From the NCBI GenBank assembly GCA_964450715.1, contig CAYVFC010000032.1, positions 1 through 63,678 on the forward strand: a DNA stretch of 63,678 nt. The letters run 5' to 3'. This DNA is from CAYVFC01 sp964450715 (GTDB taxonomy: Bacteria > Myxococcota_A > Polyangia > Polyangiales > JAFGIB01). The position numbers and the translations under genes are program-made. Positions 40,968-52,921 of this stretch are shown here, piece by piece. Numbering within the stretch: position 1 is the first letter of the stretch; each line of letters opens with the position of its first letter. The notes below the pieces were generated by a model. The model saw only the letters and a program-made list of their open reading frames with translations, did no database searches and was not told where the DNA came from.

Positions 40968-42340
40968 ATGAGGCTCTCGCGCCCGGCCGCCATTCGTTTG
41001 ATCTTTATATTCTCCACCGCTTTGTTCTCGTTGCTCGCTTTGGGCTGCCTAGCAGCCGAGGTGGGCGACGAGGCGAAGATCGTCCAGGCGCTAGAGGATA
41101 TGGGAGTAGATTCATGCCCCGTCGGGTATAACGTCATCGAGGGCACCGAGGGCGATGACGTGATCGAGGGAACCTGCAAGCGCGACTGCATCGTGGCCTA
41201 CGGCGGCAACGACATCATCCGCGCGGGCAACGGGAACGATATCGTGCTGGCGGGTCCGGGTGATGAGACTGGGTCGATACCGGCAACGGCCGCGACCAGG
41301 TGCTCGGCGGCGAGGGCGACGATACGATCATGGTCGGCAACGGTCGCGACGGCTACGTAGACGGCGGAGCGGGCGACGACGTCATCGACGGCGGTCGGGG
41401 CAGCGATACGCAGATATACGGGGGCCCGGGCGACGATATCATCCGGGTAGGCAATGGCAGGGACCGAGCCTTCGGCGGAGAGGGCAACGACCTGATCGAT
41501 GGCGGCAGGGGCAGCGATCGGCTCTGGGGTGGGGCAGGGCACGACGTGATCATCGGCGGCCGCGGCTGGGACTTCACCAACGGTGAAGATGGCTACGATG
41601 CCTGCTTCGGCCCGGGCTGCGAGGCGAACGCTGCTTCCGGATGCGAGGTCCACGGAGACTGCGCTGACGGTTACTGGTGCATCCTTCCCGGCGGCCTCTG
41701 CGTTCCCCCGGACGGCAGCGATGCGAACGGCGTCAACATCTGCAACGGCCTGGATGACGACTTCGACGGGGCGGTGGACGAGGACTACTTCGCCGAGGAG
41801 ACCATGTGCGAGGTGGGTGGATGCATGGCCGTGGGCTCCATGCAGTGCGTGGACGGCGTTGAGGTCGACACCTGCCCGACCGACCCGGTTTGCATCGCCG
41901 AGACGGCGTGCGACGACGGCGAGGACAACGACGGCGACGGCGAGGCGGATTGCGATGACATCGACTGCGCCGAGGCGCCGGAGTGTCAGGTAGCTCCGGT
42001 CGAGTTCGGAGATCCGTGCGAGTCCAATCTCGAATGCATGGGCCTTGGCGATACGGCCTACTGCGCCAAGGAGTCGGAATGGGGTTACGTAGACGGCTAC
42101 TGCACCATTACCTGCCCCAACGGTACCAACTGCTGCCAGCAGTACGGCATGGTCTACCATCAAGGTATCTGCAAGCTGCCGTGTAATGCGCAGCGCAGTT
42201 GCGACGATGACAGGATGACCTGCCATCGCTACACCCCGACGATCAAGGCATGTCTTCCCTTTTGCTACGATTGTCTGGAGTGCGATAGCAACTCCTGCGT
42301 TCTCTTCCCGAGCCGTCCCTACGGTCTTTGCAGCGAGTAG
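40968..42340 (+). pseudogene. RTX-repeat / MopE-like lipoprotein gene interrupted by a frameshift
   Basis: The start is ATG 40968 after AGGAGAGG. A lipoprotein signal (lipobox LLALGC) is followed by about ten calcium-binding GGxGxDxUx nonapeptides (GTEGDDVIEG, GGNDIIRAGNGNDIV and so on). Then comes a cysteine-rich part with a MopE-like CNGLDDDFDGAVDE and a C-terminal 12-Cys module. Frame 1 runs off at about 41264 and the repeats resume in another frame (GNGRDQVLGGEGDD). Removing one GA from GATGAGACTGG restores GPGDDWVDTGNGRD, so a dinucleotide duplication is the simplest cause. The rest has normal codon use, so the break is recent, a sequencing error, or a phase switch. Confidence 0.75.
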
Positions 42341-42410
42341 TCCGGGTCTCCGTAAGGTCGAGAGAGTAGACGGGCCGCGGGTTCGTACTCAGTACGTTCC
42401 GAGGGACGGG

Positions 42411-44069
<1,659 letters not shown>

Positions 44070-44119
44070 ATCTTCACCTCTGTCTCAGGGGGTTTGTCTC
44101 AGGGGTTTGTGGTTGGTTC

Positions 44120-44410
44120 TCAAGCTTCGACGATCGCCAGGATGTCGTCCTCGCGCATGATCAGGTGCTCTTCGCCGTCGATCTGGACCTCGGTCCCGCT
44201 GTACCTTCCGAAGAGGATTCGATCGCCCTCTTTCACTTCCAGCGCTCTGACCTTGCCGTCCTTCTGCACGTATCCTTTGCCGGCGGCTACCACTTTGCCC
44301 TCGATCGGCTTCTCTTTTGCGGTATCCGGGATGATAATGCCGCCCTTGGTCTTCTCCACCTCTTGCAGGCGCTTGACCAGGACGCGGTCTTGCAGGGGCC
44401 GAATCGTCAT
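44120..44410 (-). CDS. groS: Co-chaperonin GroES (Hsp10)
   Basis: Caps the GroEL ring as a heptamer. The 96-residue protein contains IRPLQDRVLVKRLQE, the mobile loop EVEKTKGGIIIPDTAKEKP (17-35), and the C-terminal LIMREDDILAIVE. The ATG at 44410 is preceded by GGAGG at 9 bases; the TTG 15 bases upstream lies inside that site and is not used. It is the first gene of the groES-groEL operon. Confidence 0.97.
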   Translation of the reverse strand: MTIRPLQDRVLVKRLQEVEKTKGGIIIPDTAKEKPIEGKVVAAGKGYVQKDGKVRALEVKEGDRILFGRYSGTEVQIDGEEHLIMREDDILAIVEA

Positions 44411-44485
44411 CTGCCATTCCTCCAAATCGTAAAGTCCGGCTCCGAGTTCGAATAATCAGCGGCCGGAGCGGTGCCGCGCGGCTGC

Positions 44486-44513
44486 AAATTAAGCGCGGTT
44501 CGCCGGGAGTCAA
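44486..44513 (-). promoter_or_regulatory. groES-groEL promoter
   Basis: On the minus strand TTGACT (44508-44513) and TAATTT (44486-44491) are 16 bases apart, about 75 bases before the groES ATG. No CIRCE repeat (TTAGCACTC-N9-GAGTGCTAA) is present. Upstream, a CGCGGCG/CGCCGCG stem-loop lies at about 44528-44551. Confidence 0.45.
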
Positions 44514-44676
44514 GGGTGCGGTCACCCCGCGGCGCTCATTTCGCGCCGCGAAGTAGCTCCCGCGGTGTTGCTTCCGGTCCGGACGGCCAGCGCGCTCGAT
44601 CGATCCAGTCCGCCCATGAGCAGTAGCGCCCGTCGATGGTTTGTCCTAGAAGTGGTTTGAAAACAGAGCAGGATCG

Positions 44677-46248
<1,572 letters not shown>

Positions 46249-46251
46249 CCG

Positions 46252-47256
46252 CTAACGACCGGCGGCCGCTTCGATCCGGGCTACGAGCGCCGCGGGGAAG
46301 GTCTTGCCGGTCAGCTGCGCGCGTACCTGCCCGAATACCGTTTCCCACTGGTGCCGGCTCTGCGGGGTCTCGGGGGTAACCTTGTAATCCCGGTCGAGCA
46401 GCTCGCGGAAAGCCTCGTCGTCCGCCCGGCTCATCCCTTTCGAGTCGTTGAGCGCGCTCGAGGCCAGGGCGCCCTTGACGGTCTCTCTGGCGGCTTCGGG
46501 AAGCGCTCCCCAGGCTCTCTTCTCCACCACCAGCGCACCGGCCAGCACGCCAAAAGTCTGGCCGGTGACGTGATCGAGCCTGGAGTACCACTGCATGGTA
46601 CGAGCGGTGAGCGAGGTGGCGACCAAGGCGTCCAGAGAGCCGGCCTGCAGCTCGCCATATACGCGGGGGGCGCCCAGCGCGGCCGGGCGAGCGCCCACGG
46701 CTTGCCAGAACGCCTGTAGAGGGGCGCTCGAAGGCCAGAGCCACGCCCGCGCGTTCTTCAGGTCCGCCGGGCCGGTAACCGGTTTTTTAGAGAAGATGCG
46801 GTAGCGTCCCCCCTCGCCCCAGGCCAGTACGGCGTAGCCCTTGGCCAGAAGCTTCTTCTCCCACTCGGGCGCGAGCTTCGCCAGCACGGCCTGGAGCTGC
46901 CGGTGGCTGGTGATGAGCCCGGGGGTGTCCAGCACGCCGATTTCGGGGACGATCCGGCTCAGCCCGGCGGCCGTGAGCAGGGCGCCTTCCATCTGCCCCT
47001 CGCGGATCTTCTGGATGACGTCTTTCTCGTCGCCAGCCACGCCGCTGGGATAGACCCGCAGCCCCACACCGCCGCCCGACGGCTTGCGAAGCGCCTTGCC
47101 GAGCTTCTTGAGCTCCTTGCCGAGCGCGCAGCTGCGCGGCGCCAGGGTGGCGATGCGCAGTTGATTCGGCTTCTGCCCCCGCGCACCGGAAAAGCCGCCG
47201 CCGGCGAGAACGACGGCGGCGGCGATCAGCAGTGCGTGCAGTACGGCGCGGGGCAT
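46252..47256 (-). CDS. DctP-like (TRAP transporter) periplasmic binding protein, orphan, copy 1
   Basis: A 334-residue periplasmic protein. A signal peptide (about 1-27) is followed by the TRAP solute-receptor fold: RIATLAPRSCALGKELKKLGKALRK, LRVYPSGVAGDEKDVIQKIREGQM, GVLDTPGLI, and YRIFSKKPVTGPADLKNARAWL. These subunits bind organic acids and pass them to a DctQ/DctM membrane pair. No dctQ or dctM gene is in the window. It is immediately downstream (12 bases) of a paralogue, so the two are co-transcribed. The substrate is unknown. Confidence 0.85.
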   Translation of the reverse strand: MPRAVLHALLIAAAVVLAGGGFSGARGQKPNQLRIATLAPRSCALGKELKKLGKALRKPSGGGVGLRVYPSGVAGDEKDVIQKIREGQMEGALLTAAGLSRIVPEIGVLDTPGLITSHRQLQAVLAKLAPEWEKKLLAKGYAVLAWGEGGRYRIFSKKPVTGPADLKNARAWLWPSSAPLQAFWQAVGARPAALGAPRVYGELQAGSLDALVATSLTARTMQWYSRLDHVTGQTFGVLAGALVVEKRAWGALPEAARETVKGALASSALNDSKGMSRADDEAFRELLDRDYKVTPETPQSRHQWETVFGQVRAQLTGKTFPAALVARIEAAAGR

Positions 47257-47268
47257 TGAGCTATGGGG

Positions 47269-48279
47269 CTATTTGGCCTTACCGGCCACCGTCATCACCC
47301 GCTTGAGCAGCGAGGCGGGGTAGACGCGTCCGGTCAGCCGCTTGCGAACCTCGGCCTCGATCTCGTCGAATCGCTTCGCGTCCTTGGGCGTCAGCTTGGT
47401 GGCCGTGAAGCCGCGCTTGAGCAGGATCTTGAATGACTTGCGGTCCTCCATGCGCGCTTCCTTCTTGTACCTGACGGCGCTCTCCTCGACCAGCTTCTCG
47501 ATCTCCTTGCGGGCGGATTCGGGCATCTTGTCCCAGGTCGACTTGTTCATCACCCAGCCCAGCAGCAGCACGCCGGCTTCTCGCTGCGAGACGTGGTCCA
47601 GGTTGAGGTGCCAGCGCAGGGCGACCAGCGCCACCGGGGTGTTTACAACCAGGTCGACCATGCCGGTCTGCAGAGCTCCGAACACGTCGTTCAGGCTCAG
47701 GGGAACGCCCGTCACGCCCATGGCGCGCCATAGCTCTTTCATCACCTGGCTGTCGGGCCAGAGCCAGGCCCGGTGCTTTCTGGCTTCCTCCAGGTTGCGG
47801 GTCGGGCCCTTGGAGAAGAGCCGGTAGCGGCCCGCTTCCCACCAGGCCACCAGCTTGGTATTGGCCTTGAGGAACATGCCGTCCCACTCGCCGCTCAGCT
47901 CCTTCTGGACGGCCTCGAGCTGCTTGTAGTTGTTGACGGTTCCCGGAGCGTCCAGAACCGCTACCTGACGGACGATATGGCTGAGCCCGGTGGTGGTGAG
48001 GATGCCGCCGTCCAGCTGCCCCACCCGCATCTTGCGCACGACGTCGGTGTCGTCGCCGGCCATGCCGCTCGGGTAGACCCTGACATTCCACTCCCCCCCG
48101 GTGACTTTCTTGATCTCTTTGTCCATCCGCTTGAACTCGCGGTGGACCACGCTGCCCCGCGGGGCGATCATGGCCAGCCGGATGGTGTTGCCTTTCGCGG
48201 CCTGTGCCGTCTCGGTTCCGCCCGGAAGGGCCAGTCCGAGCAAGGTGATGAGAATGGGAGCGATCAACATTCGGGTCAT
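47269..48279 (-). CDS. DctP-like (TRAP transporter) periplasmic binding protein, orphan, copy 2
   Basis: A 336-residue paralogue of the next gene. A signal peptide ending GGTETAQA is followed by LAMIAPRGSVVHREFKRMDKE, VRVYPSGMAGDDTDVVRKMRVG, AVLDAPGTVNN, and YRLFSKGPTRNLEEARKHRAWL. The ATG at 48279 has AGGTGAAATCC before it; a longer frame begins at 48324. It is first in the two-gene unit and divergent from the Omp85-type barrel gene. The tandem duplication suggests two related ligands or a receptor pair, which is inference. Confidence 0.85.
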   Translation of the reverse strand: MTRMLIAPILITLLGLALPGGTETAQAAKGNTIRLAMIAPRGSVVHREFKRMDKEIKKVTGGEWNVRVYPSGMAGDDTDVVRKMRVGQLDGGILTTTGLSHIVRQVAVLDAPGTVNNYKQLEAVQKELSGEWDGMFLKANTKLVAWWEAGRYRLFSKGPTRNLEEARKHRAWLWPDSQVMKELWRAMGVTGVPLSLNDVFGALQTGMVDLVVNTPVALVALRWHLNLDHVSQREAGVLLLGWVMNKSTWDKMPESARKEIEKLVEESAVRYKKEARMEDRKSFKILLKRGFTATKLTPKDAKRFDEIEAEVRKRLTGRVYPASLLKRVMTVAGKAK

Positions 48280-48395
48280 GGATTTCACCTGGTAAAAAAA
48301 GGGGTTCAGCAAAAAGACGCGCATAGAATGTACTTATTCATTCCTGCATGCAACCGGGTATGTGCTGCGCGGGATCGGGCAGGTAAACACGGGTA

Positions 48396-50153
48396 ATGTC
48401 ACGTTTTTTTGCGGTTTTTGCGGTTGTCGGCTGTGCGCTCGCCCTCGGATTGATCCCGGTCGTCGCTGCCCGCGCTCGCGACGTAATCGATACTTACGAG
48501 CGGGAGCGGATCGCGCTGGCTCTACAACGGCTCGGGCTCGAGCGCGAGCCCGAACCCGAGGGAAAGACCATTTCCTTCATACGAGTCGTCAGAGACGATG
48601 TTTTTGTCCAGCAGGAGCCGTGGCCCGTCTGGTTCAACGTCTTTCATACCCTGACGCGCGAGTCGGTCATCGAACGAGAGCTTCTCTTCGAAAAGGGAGA
48701 CCGCTACAGCGAGAGCGCCGTACAGGAGACCATGCGCAACCTGCGCGATCTGGGGGTCTTCGCCCTGGTCTCGATCGTGGCGGTGAAGGGCGACCGGCCG
48801 GACCGAATCGGCGTGGTGGTCCACACCCGTGACCTGTGGAGCCTGCGTCTGGAGCAGGACTTCCAGTTCACCGGGTCGAACCTCGATTTCCTCTATCTGC
48901 AGCTCATCGAGCGGAACCTGTTCGGGAGGAACGTGCAGGTCGGGGTCCGTTTCCAGCTGCTTCCCCTCACCTACAGCCTGGGCGAGAGCTACTCGGATCA
49001 CCGGCTCTTCGGCCAGCAGCTGTCCGCGAGCCAGTCCCTGGATCTGATCTTCAACCGCGAGAGCGGCGAGGTGGAGGGATCGACCGGTTCGCTGAGCATT
49101 AGCCGGCCCTACTACGATCTGGCCCAGCGCTGGTCCTTCGGGGTATCGGCTGCCTACAGCGACGCGATCGCCAGGCGCATCCGCAATGGTCGGGTGGTTC
49201 ACGTCGACTTCGAGGAGACGAGCGAGTGCGAAGCCGTACCCGTGATCTACGACGACCGTTCCCTCTCGTTGCGAGCGAGCGGCAGCTACCGGCGCGGCTC
49301 ACTCTACAAGCAGGTCTTTACCGCCGGGGCCGGTTTCCGCGATCGGGCCGTCGGCAGCAACCAGGAGACCGGGCTGCGGCCCGAGCAGCAGAGGGCCTTC
49401 GCGCGCGAGGTGCTGCCGCGGGTGCGGCGAGAGGTCTTCCCCTACCTGCACTACCAGCTGTACCTGCCGCGCTACGCGGTCTTCGAAAACCTGGCTACCT
49501 TTGGGCAGAGCGAGTCGGTGCGCACCGGACCGGCGGCAGCCGCGCTGTTCGAGCTTCCACTCGGGGCCTTCGGCTCCAGCAGCGACTCCTTGGTGGCTTC
49601 CGGCGGGCTGGGCTATACCTGGGCTCGAGGCGACGCGCTGCTGGACGTCGCGGTCGAGCCTTCTGCACGGCTGGAAAACGGCAGAGTGGTCGACCAGGTG
49701 CTGCTGGCCGAGGTACGCGGCGCCACGCCCCCCTGGCTGCTGGGCCGCCTGGTGCTGCGCGGGGTGTGGCAGGGCAGGCGCAGGGATACCAGCCAGCAGG
49801 CGGTGAGCCTGGGCGGCGACAGCGGGCTGCGCGGATACAAGAGCCAGTTCTTCCAGCTACCCGGCGCCAGCCTGCTCCGGGGCAACCTGGAGTACCGTAC
49901 CCTCCCCCTGCTGTGGCGATCCGTGCAGGTGGGGGCGATTCTCTTCTACGATGCCGGCGCGCTCTACCTGCGCGTGAAGGAGATCGAGGCGCACCACGCC
50001 GCCGGCGTCGGCCTGCGCCTGGTCTTCCCGCAGTTCAACCGCTACCCGTTTCGCTTCGATCTGGGCGTGCCGCTGGACCGGGCCGGATTCGAGCTGATGT
50101 TCACCGTCGGCACCAGCCAGGCCGTACCGCTGACCGCGATCGAGGCCGGGTAG
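48396..50153 (+). CDS. Omp85/BamA-TamA-type outer-membrane protein
   Basis: A 585-residue exported protein. After a signal peptide (about 1-27), residues 55-135 form a POTRA-like domain (ISFIRVVRDDVFV, ERELLFEKGDRYSESAVQET). The C-terminal bacterial surface antigen barrel (about 145-585) has the loop motif GLRGYKSQFF (the family VRGF/Y signature) and ends in typical amphipathic strands (FRFDLGVPLD, FELMFTVGTS). Members assemble or export outer-membrane proteins or lipids. Only one POTRA is seen, against five in BamA and three in TamA, so it is a reduced family member. Divergent from the DctP pair. Confidence 0.85.
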   Translation: MSRFFAVFAVVGCALALGLIPVVAARARDVIDTYERERIALALQRLGLEREPEPEGKTISFIRVVRDDVFVQQEPWPVWFNVFHTLTRESVIERELLFEKGDRYSESAVQETMRNLRDLGVFALVSIVAVKGDRPDRIGVVVHTRDLWSLRLEQDFQFTGSNLDFLYLQLIERNLFGRNVQVGVRFQLLPLTYSLGESYSDHRLFGQQLSASQSLDLIFNRESGEVEGSTGSLSISRPYYDLAQRWSFGVSAAYSDAIARRIRNGRVVHVDFEETSECEAVPVIYDDRSLSLRASGSYRRGSLYKQVFTAGAGFRDRAVGSNQETGLRPEQQRAFAREVLPRVRREVFPYLHYQLYLPRYAVFENLATFGQSESVRTGPAAAALFELPLGAFGSSSDSLVASGGLGYTWARGDALLDVAVEPSARLENGRVVDQVLLAEVRGATPPWLLGRLVLRGVWQGRRRDTSQQAVSLGGDSGLRGYKSQFFQLPGASLLRGNLEYRTLPLLWRSVQVGAILFYDAGALYLRVKEIEAHHAAGVGLRLVFPQFNRYPFRFDLGVPLDRAGFELMFTVGTSQAVPLTAIEAG

Positions 50154-50169
50154 GGAGTGTAAGGGAGAG

Positions 50170-50427
50170 CTAATAGGCCCCGGTCGTCCCGCCCTTCAGC
50201 AAGTTCTCGAAGAAGAAGAGCAACATCAGGATGATCAGCGGCGAGAGATCGAGGCCGCCGGTCTTTTCCGGTTTGAGCACGGCATGTATGGGTGCGTAGA
50301 GGGGATCGGTAATCGAGGTGGTCAGGCTGCGCGGAAACCGCTCCTTGTCGGGCATGATCCAGCTCAGCACCACGTCCGCGATGATCAGCAGCTCCAGGGC
50401 ATTGATGATGAAAAGAAACAACTGCAT
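50170..50427 (-). CDS. YggT-family membrane protein
   Basis: An 85-residue inner-membrane protein. Two hydrophobic spans (about 2-22 and 62-82) flank a loop with WIMPDKERFP and LYAPIHAVLKPEKTGGLDLSP, the YggT pattern (W..P......L..T.P.....R...P..GG.D.SP). The family is linked to osmotic tolerance and, in cyanobacteria, chromosome organisation; the role here is unknown. ATG 50427 follows GAGAGAG. It is convergent with the Omp85-type gene and divergent from pdxJ. Confidence 0.85.
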   Translation of the reverse strand: MQLFLFIINALELLIIADVVLSWIMPDKERFPRSLTTSITDPLYAPIHAVLKPEKTGGLDLSPLIILMLLFFFENLLKGGTTGAY

Positions 50428-50469
50428 GTCAGCTCTCTCAGCTCTTTCATAGCTGCCGGGCGGCGGTTC

Positions 50470-50570
50470 GTCTACCACCTGGTCACTTACAGAAGCGACT
50501 GCGCTTTCCGGTTGAACACACGACGCCTGCCGGGCGCGGGAAGTCCGGGACCGGCAGGCGGGGGCGTTCG
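50470..50570 (+). repeat. Dispersed repeat upstream of pdxJ with 10-bp hairpin
   Basis: About 100 bp aligning with 37338-37432. It contains a perfect hairpin, CGCCTGCCGG (50524-50533) with CCGGCAGGCG (50551-50560). It occupies most of the 183-base gap between yggT and pdxJ, so it may form part of the pdxJ leader. Confidence 0.65.
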
Positions 50571-50610
50571 GAGCGTGACAGGGGTGCCCGGCGGTGATAA
50601 AAGCGCGCGC

Positions 50611-51351
50611 GTGATCAGGCTCAGCGTCAACGTGAACAAGGTGGCCGTGGTTCGCAACTCGCGCGGCGGCTCGGTGCCCAGCGTGCTGGATGCCGTGGAC
50701 GCCTGCTTGCGGGCCGGCGCTGAGGGCATCACCGTTCATCCGCGAGAGGACCAGCGGCACATCACCCGTACCGACGTGACCGAGATCGCCCGGGTGCTGG
50801 CCCCGTTGCGCGACAGGGTGGAGCTCAACATCGAGGGCGATCCGCGACCCGACTGGCTGGAGCTGGTCCAGCAGGTCAAGCCGCACCAGGCCACCCTGGT
50901 TCCGGTCAGGCCTGGTGAGAAGACCAGCGAGGCCGGCTGGGACGAAAAGACCGATGCCGCGAGCATGAAGAAGAAGGTGGAAGATCTGAAGAGGCTCGGC
51001 ATACGGGTCAGCCTCTTCGTGGACGCCGAGCCCGAGCCCATCCGCTGGGCCGGACAGATGGGCGCCGATCGCATCGAGCTCTATACCGGTCCCTTTGCCG
51101 AGCACTGCCTGCGCGGTCCGGACGAGGCCGAGAAGAGCTTCGAGCGGTACGTGAAGAGCGCCGAGCTCGCCCATCAGCTCGGTCTGGGTGTCAATGCCGG
51201 ACACGACCTGGACCTGGAAAACCTGAAGATGTTTCGCCGGCTGCCCTATCTGGACGAGGTGTCTATCGGACACGCCGTCATCAGCCGGGCCATCTTCGTC
51301 GGCCTGGAAAAGGTCGTGGGCGAGTACCTGGAGCGCCTGCGGCAGGGGTGA
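50611..51351 (+). CDS. pdxJ: Pyridoxine 5'-phosphate synthase
   Basis: Last step of the DXP-dependent vitamin B6 pathway, joining deoxyxylulose phosphate and 3-amino-2-oxopropyl phosphate. The 246-residue protein is a (beta/alpha)8 barrel: IRLSVNVNKVAVVRNSRGGS, GITVHPREDQRHIT, LNIEGDP, ATLVPVRPGEKTSEAGWD, RVSLFVDAEPE, GADRIELYTGPFA, LGVNAGHDLDLENL and VSIGHAVISRAI. These match family motifs throughout. GTG 50611 gives the family start; in-frame GTG codons at 50584 and 50575 are alternatives, with GGAG nearby. It is convergent with the next gene, stops adjacent. Confidence 0.95.
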   Translation: MIRLSVNVNKVAVVRNSRGGSVPSVLDAVDACLRAGAEGITVHPREDQRHITRTDVTEIARVLAPLRDRVELNIEGDPRPDWLELVQQVKPHQATLVPVRPGEKTSEAGWDEKTDAASMKKKVEDLKRLGIRVSLFVDAEPEPIRWAGQMGADRIELYTGPFAEHCLRGPDEAEKSFERYVKSAELAHQLGLGVNAGHDLDLENLKMFRRLPYLDEVSIGHAVISRAIFVGLEKVVGEYLERLRQG

Positions 51352-51948
51352 TCAGATCCCGCCGGCTCCAGCAGTTCCGGCAGCGCCGGCAGTGCCGCCG
51401 CCGCCGCCCATCCCGGCGAGCCCGCCGCTGTCCACGGTCCCCGCGTCCATCGTCTGTCTCAAACACCCCGACTCGTTGAACGTGCAGCTGACCGGATCGC
51501 AGGTCAGGGTGCCTCCACCCAGATACCCCCGGGTGATGCAGGTATTGGCGGCAAGATTGAGGTTGTCGCACTGCTCGGGCGGTTCGATCATGTTGTTTCC
51601 GCAGACCGCGGCCGCAGGCGCTCCGGCGCCGCCGCCGCTCACGCCCGCGCCGCCCATTCCGGCGCCGCTCACGCCGCCCCAGCCGGCGCCTCCGGTTCCG
51701 GCCATTGTCGGCACCGGGCAGCCACTGCACTCGGAGTAGAATCCGTCGCTCTGGCACAGGCGCGTGCCCAGTCCGCCGCCGGGGCAGAGGCAGGTTTCCT
51801 GCCCCGTATAGGTGCCGCAGCGCTCGGTGGCCGATCCGCCGCCCGAACCGCTGCTGCCGTCGTCATCGTCGCCTCCGCAGGCCGCGAGAAACGCCAGCGC
51901 GCCGCCAGCGATGAAGAAAAGCCCGTATTGAATTCTACCGGCGTACAC
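51352..51948 (-). CDS. Gly/Ala-rich cysteine lipoprotein
   Basis: A 198-residue lipoprotein with lipobox LAAC and Gly/Asp-rich start (GGDDDDGSSGSGGG). A small Cys module (CGTYTGQETCLCPGGG, LCQSDGFYSECSGCP) follows. A Gly-rich linker of about 40 residues and a second Cys module (VCGNNMIEPPEQCDNLNL, TLTCDPVSC, CLRQ) come next. It ends in a low-complexity GGGGGTAGAAGTAG tail. The pattern C.N...E..EQCD...L is the myxobacterial 'DUF4215-like' surface repeat. Function unknown; probably cell-surface. GTG start with GGAGG. Confidence 0.75.
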   Translation of the reverse strand: MYAGRIQYGLFFIAGGALAFLAACGGDDDDGSSGSGGGSATERCGTYTGQETCLCPGGGLGTRLCQSDGFYSECSGCPVPTMAGTGGAGWGGVSGAGMGGAGVSGGGAGAPAAAVCGNNMIEPPEQCDNLNLAANTCITRGYLGGGTLTCDPVSCTFNESGCLRQTMDAGTVDSGGLAGMGGGGGTAGAAGTAGAGGI

Positions 51949-52184
51949 TGATGTTACCTCCTGCTTCTCCCCTGTCGCTCCGCTTGCGAAAATCGTCCAT
52001 TCTTATACAGAAGTGTACCGCAGTTACGCAATTCGATCTGTGCCGAATCCTTATCATTTCGAGCCAATCCTGGATCCGTTGGTTGTCGGTTTCGTGTACA
52101 CGCGGGTCTGCCGATCCGCTATCATCGAGGCGCGAAATAAGGCGCGCTCGAGGGCTCGGTAGCCCGCCCGCGTTGGAGGCGCAG

Positions 52185-52889
52185 TTGAAGAAGGTACTTC
52201 TGCTCGTTCCAGACGATGTCCTGACCGGTGAAATGAGGGAATCGTTTCTGGACCGGGGATCGTTCACTGTACGGATGGCCAGCTCTGCCGGCGAAGCGCT
52301 ACAGATGGCCGATCTATGGCGTCCCTCCCTGGTCCTTTTCAAGAGCGACCTGGGGGATATCTCCATGCACGAGTTCTGCCGAGAGGTACGGGCGAGGTGT
52401 CGGAACGAGGAGACTCGGCTTCTTATGCTGACCGACACGATCGGCGATGAAGCTCAGCACGCGGAAGGGGCCGGGTACGACGCGCACCTCATCAGCCCGG
52501 TGGAGCCCCGGCAGTTGCTGCACACCATAGCCACCCTGCTCGACGTACGCGAGCGACGGGCGCCGCGAGCCGGACTGGAGGTGCTGGTCCGCGCCGAGGG
52601 ATTCGCGGAGTCCGCTTCCGGGCAAGACGACTCGCTGGCCAGCAGCATCAATATCAGCGAGAACGGAATGCTGTTGGAGACCAAGGTGGCGTTCCGGGTC
52701 GGGGCGCGCGGGCAGCTCAACTTCTTCCTGCCGGGTAGCTCGGAGCGCGTATCGGTAACCGGCGTGGTGCGGACTGTCATGGACGAGGTGCGCCTGCACT
52801 ACGCGGTGGAGTTCCTCGACTTGGCCGACCACCAAAGGGAGATGGTGCGCCAGTATGTGAAGGAGCAACTGGGAGGACTGGGAGGATAG
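52185..52889 (+). CDS. Pseudo-receiver / PilZ domain protein
   Basis: A 234-residue cytoplasmic protein. Residues 1-120 have a response-regulator receiver fold, but the phospho-acceptor position is Lys53 (PSLVLFKSD) and the KP lysine is Ser (LISPVEP), so it cannot be phosphorylated normally. The PilZ domain (about 122-230) keeps both cyclic di-GMP signatures: Arg124...Arg128 (RRAPR) and NISENG (156-161). It is therefore likely to bind c-di-GMP and act through protein contacts. TTG 52185 follows GGAGG at 5 bases. The ATPase-only Hsp70 gene starts 32 bases downstream, probably in one operon. Confidence 0.85.
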   Translation: MKKVLLLVPDDVLTGEMRESFLDRGSFTVRMASSAGEALQMADLWRPSLVLFKSDLGDISMHEFCREVRARCRNEETRLLMLTDTIGDEAQHAEGAGYDAHLISPVEPRQLLHTIATLLDVRERRAPRAGLEVLVRAEGFAESASGQDDSLASSINISENGMLLETKVAFRVGARGQLNFFLPGSSERVSVTGVVRTVMDEVRLHYAVEFLDLADHQREMVRQYVKEQLGGLGG

Positions 52890-52921
52890 CCAACGGCGCG
52901 CGGCGCCGCGCGAGGTACTCG

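Noticed and set aside
44521..44676. TPP riboswitch upstream of thiC
   Set aside because: Searched for CTGAGA and GAACCTGAT; neither is present and the leader is only about 150 bases without the fold.
44426..44676. CIRCE element upstream of groES
   Set aside because: No TTAGCACTC or its inverse found.
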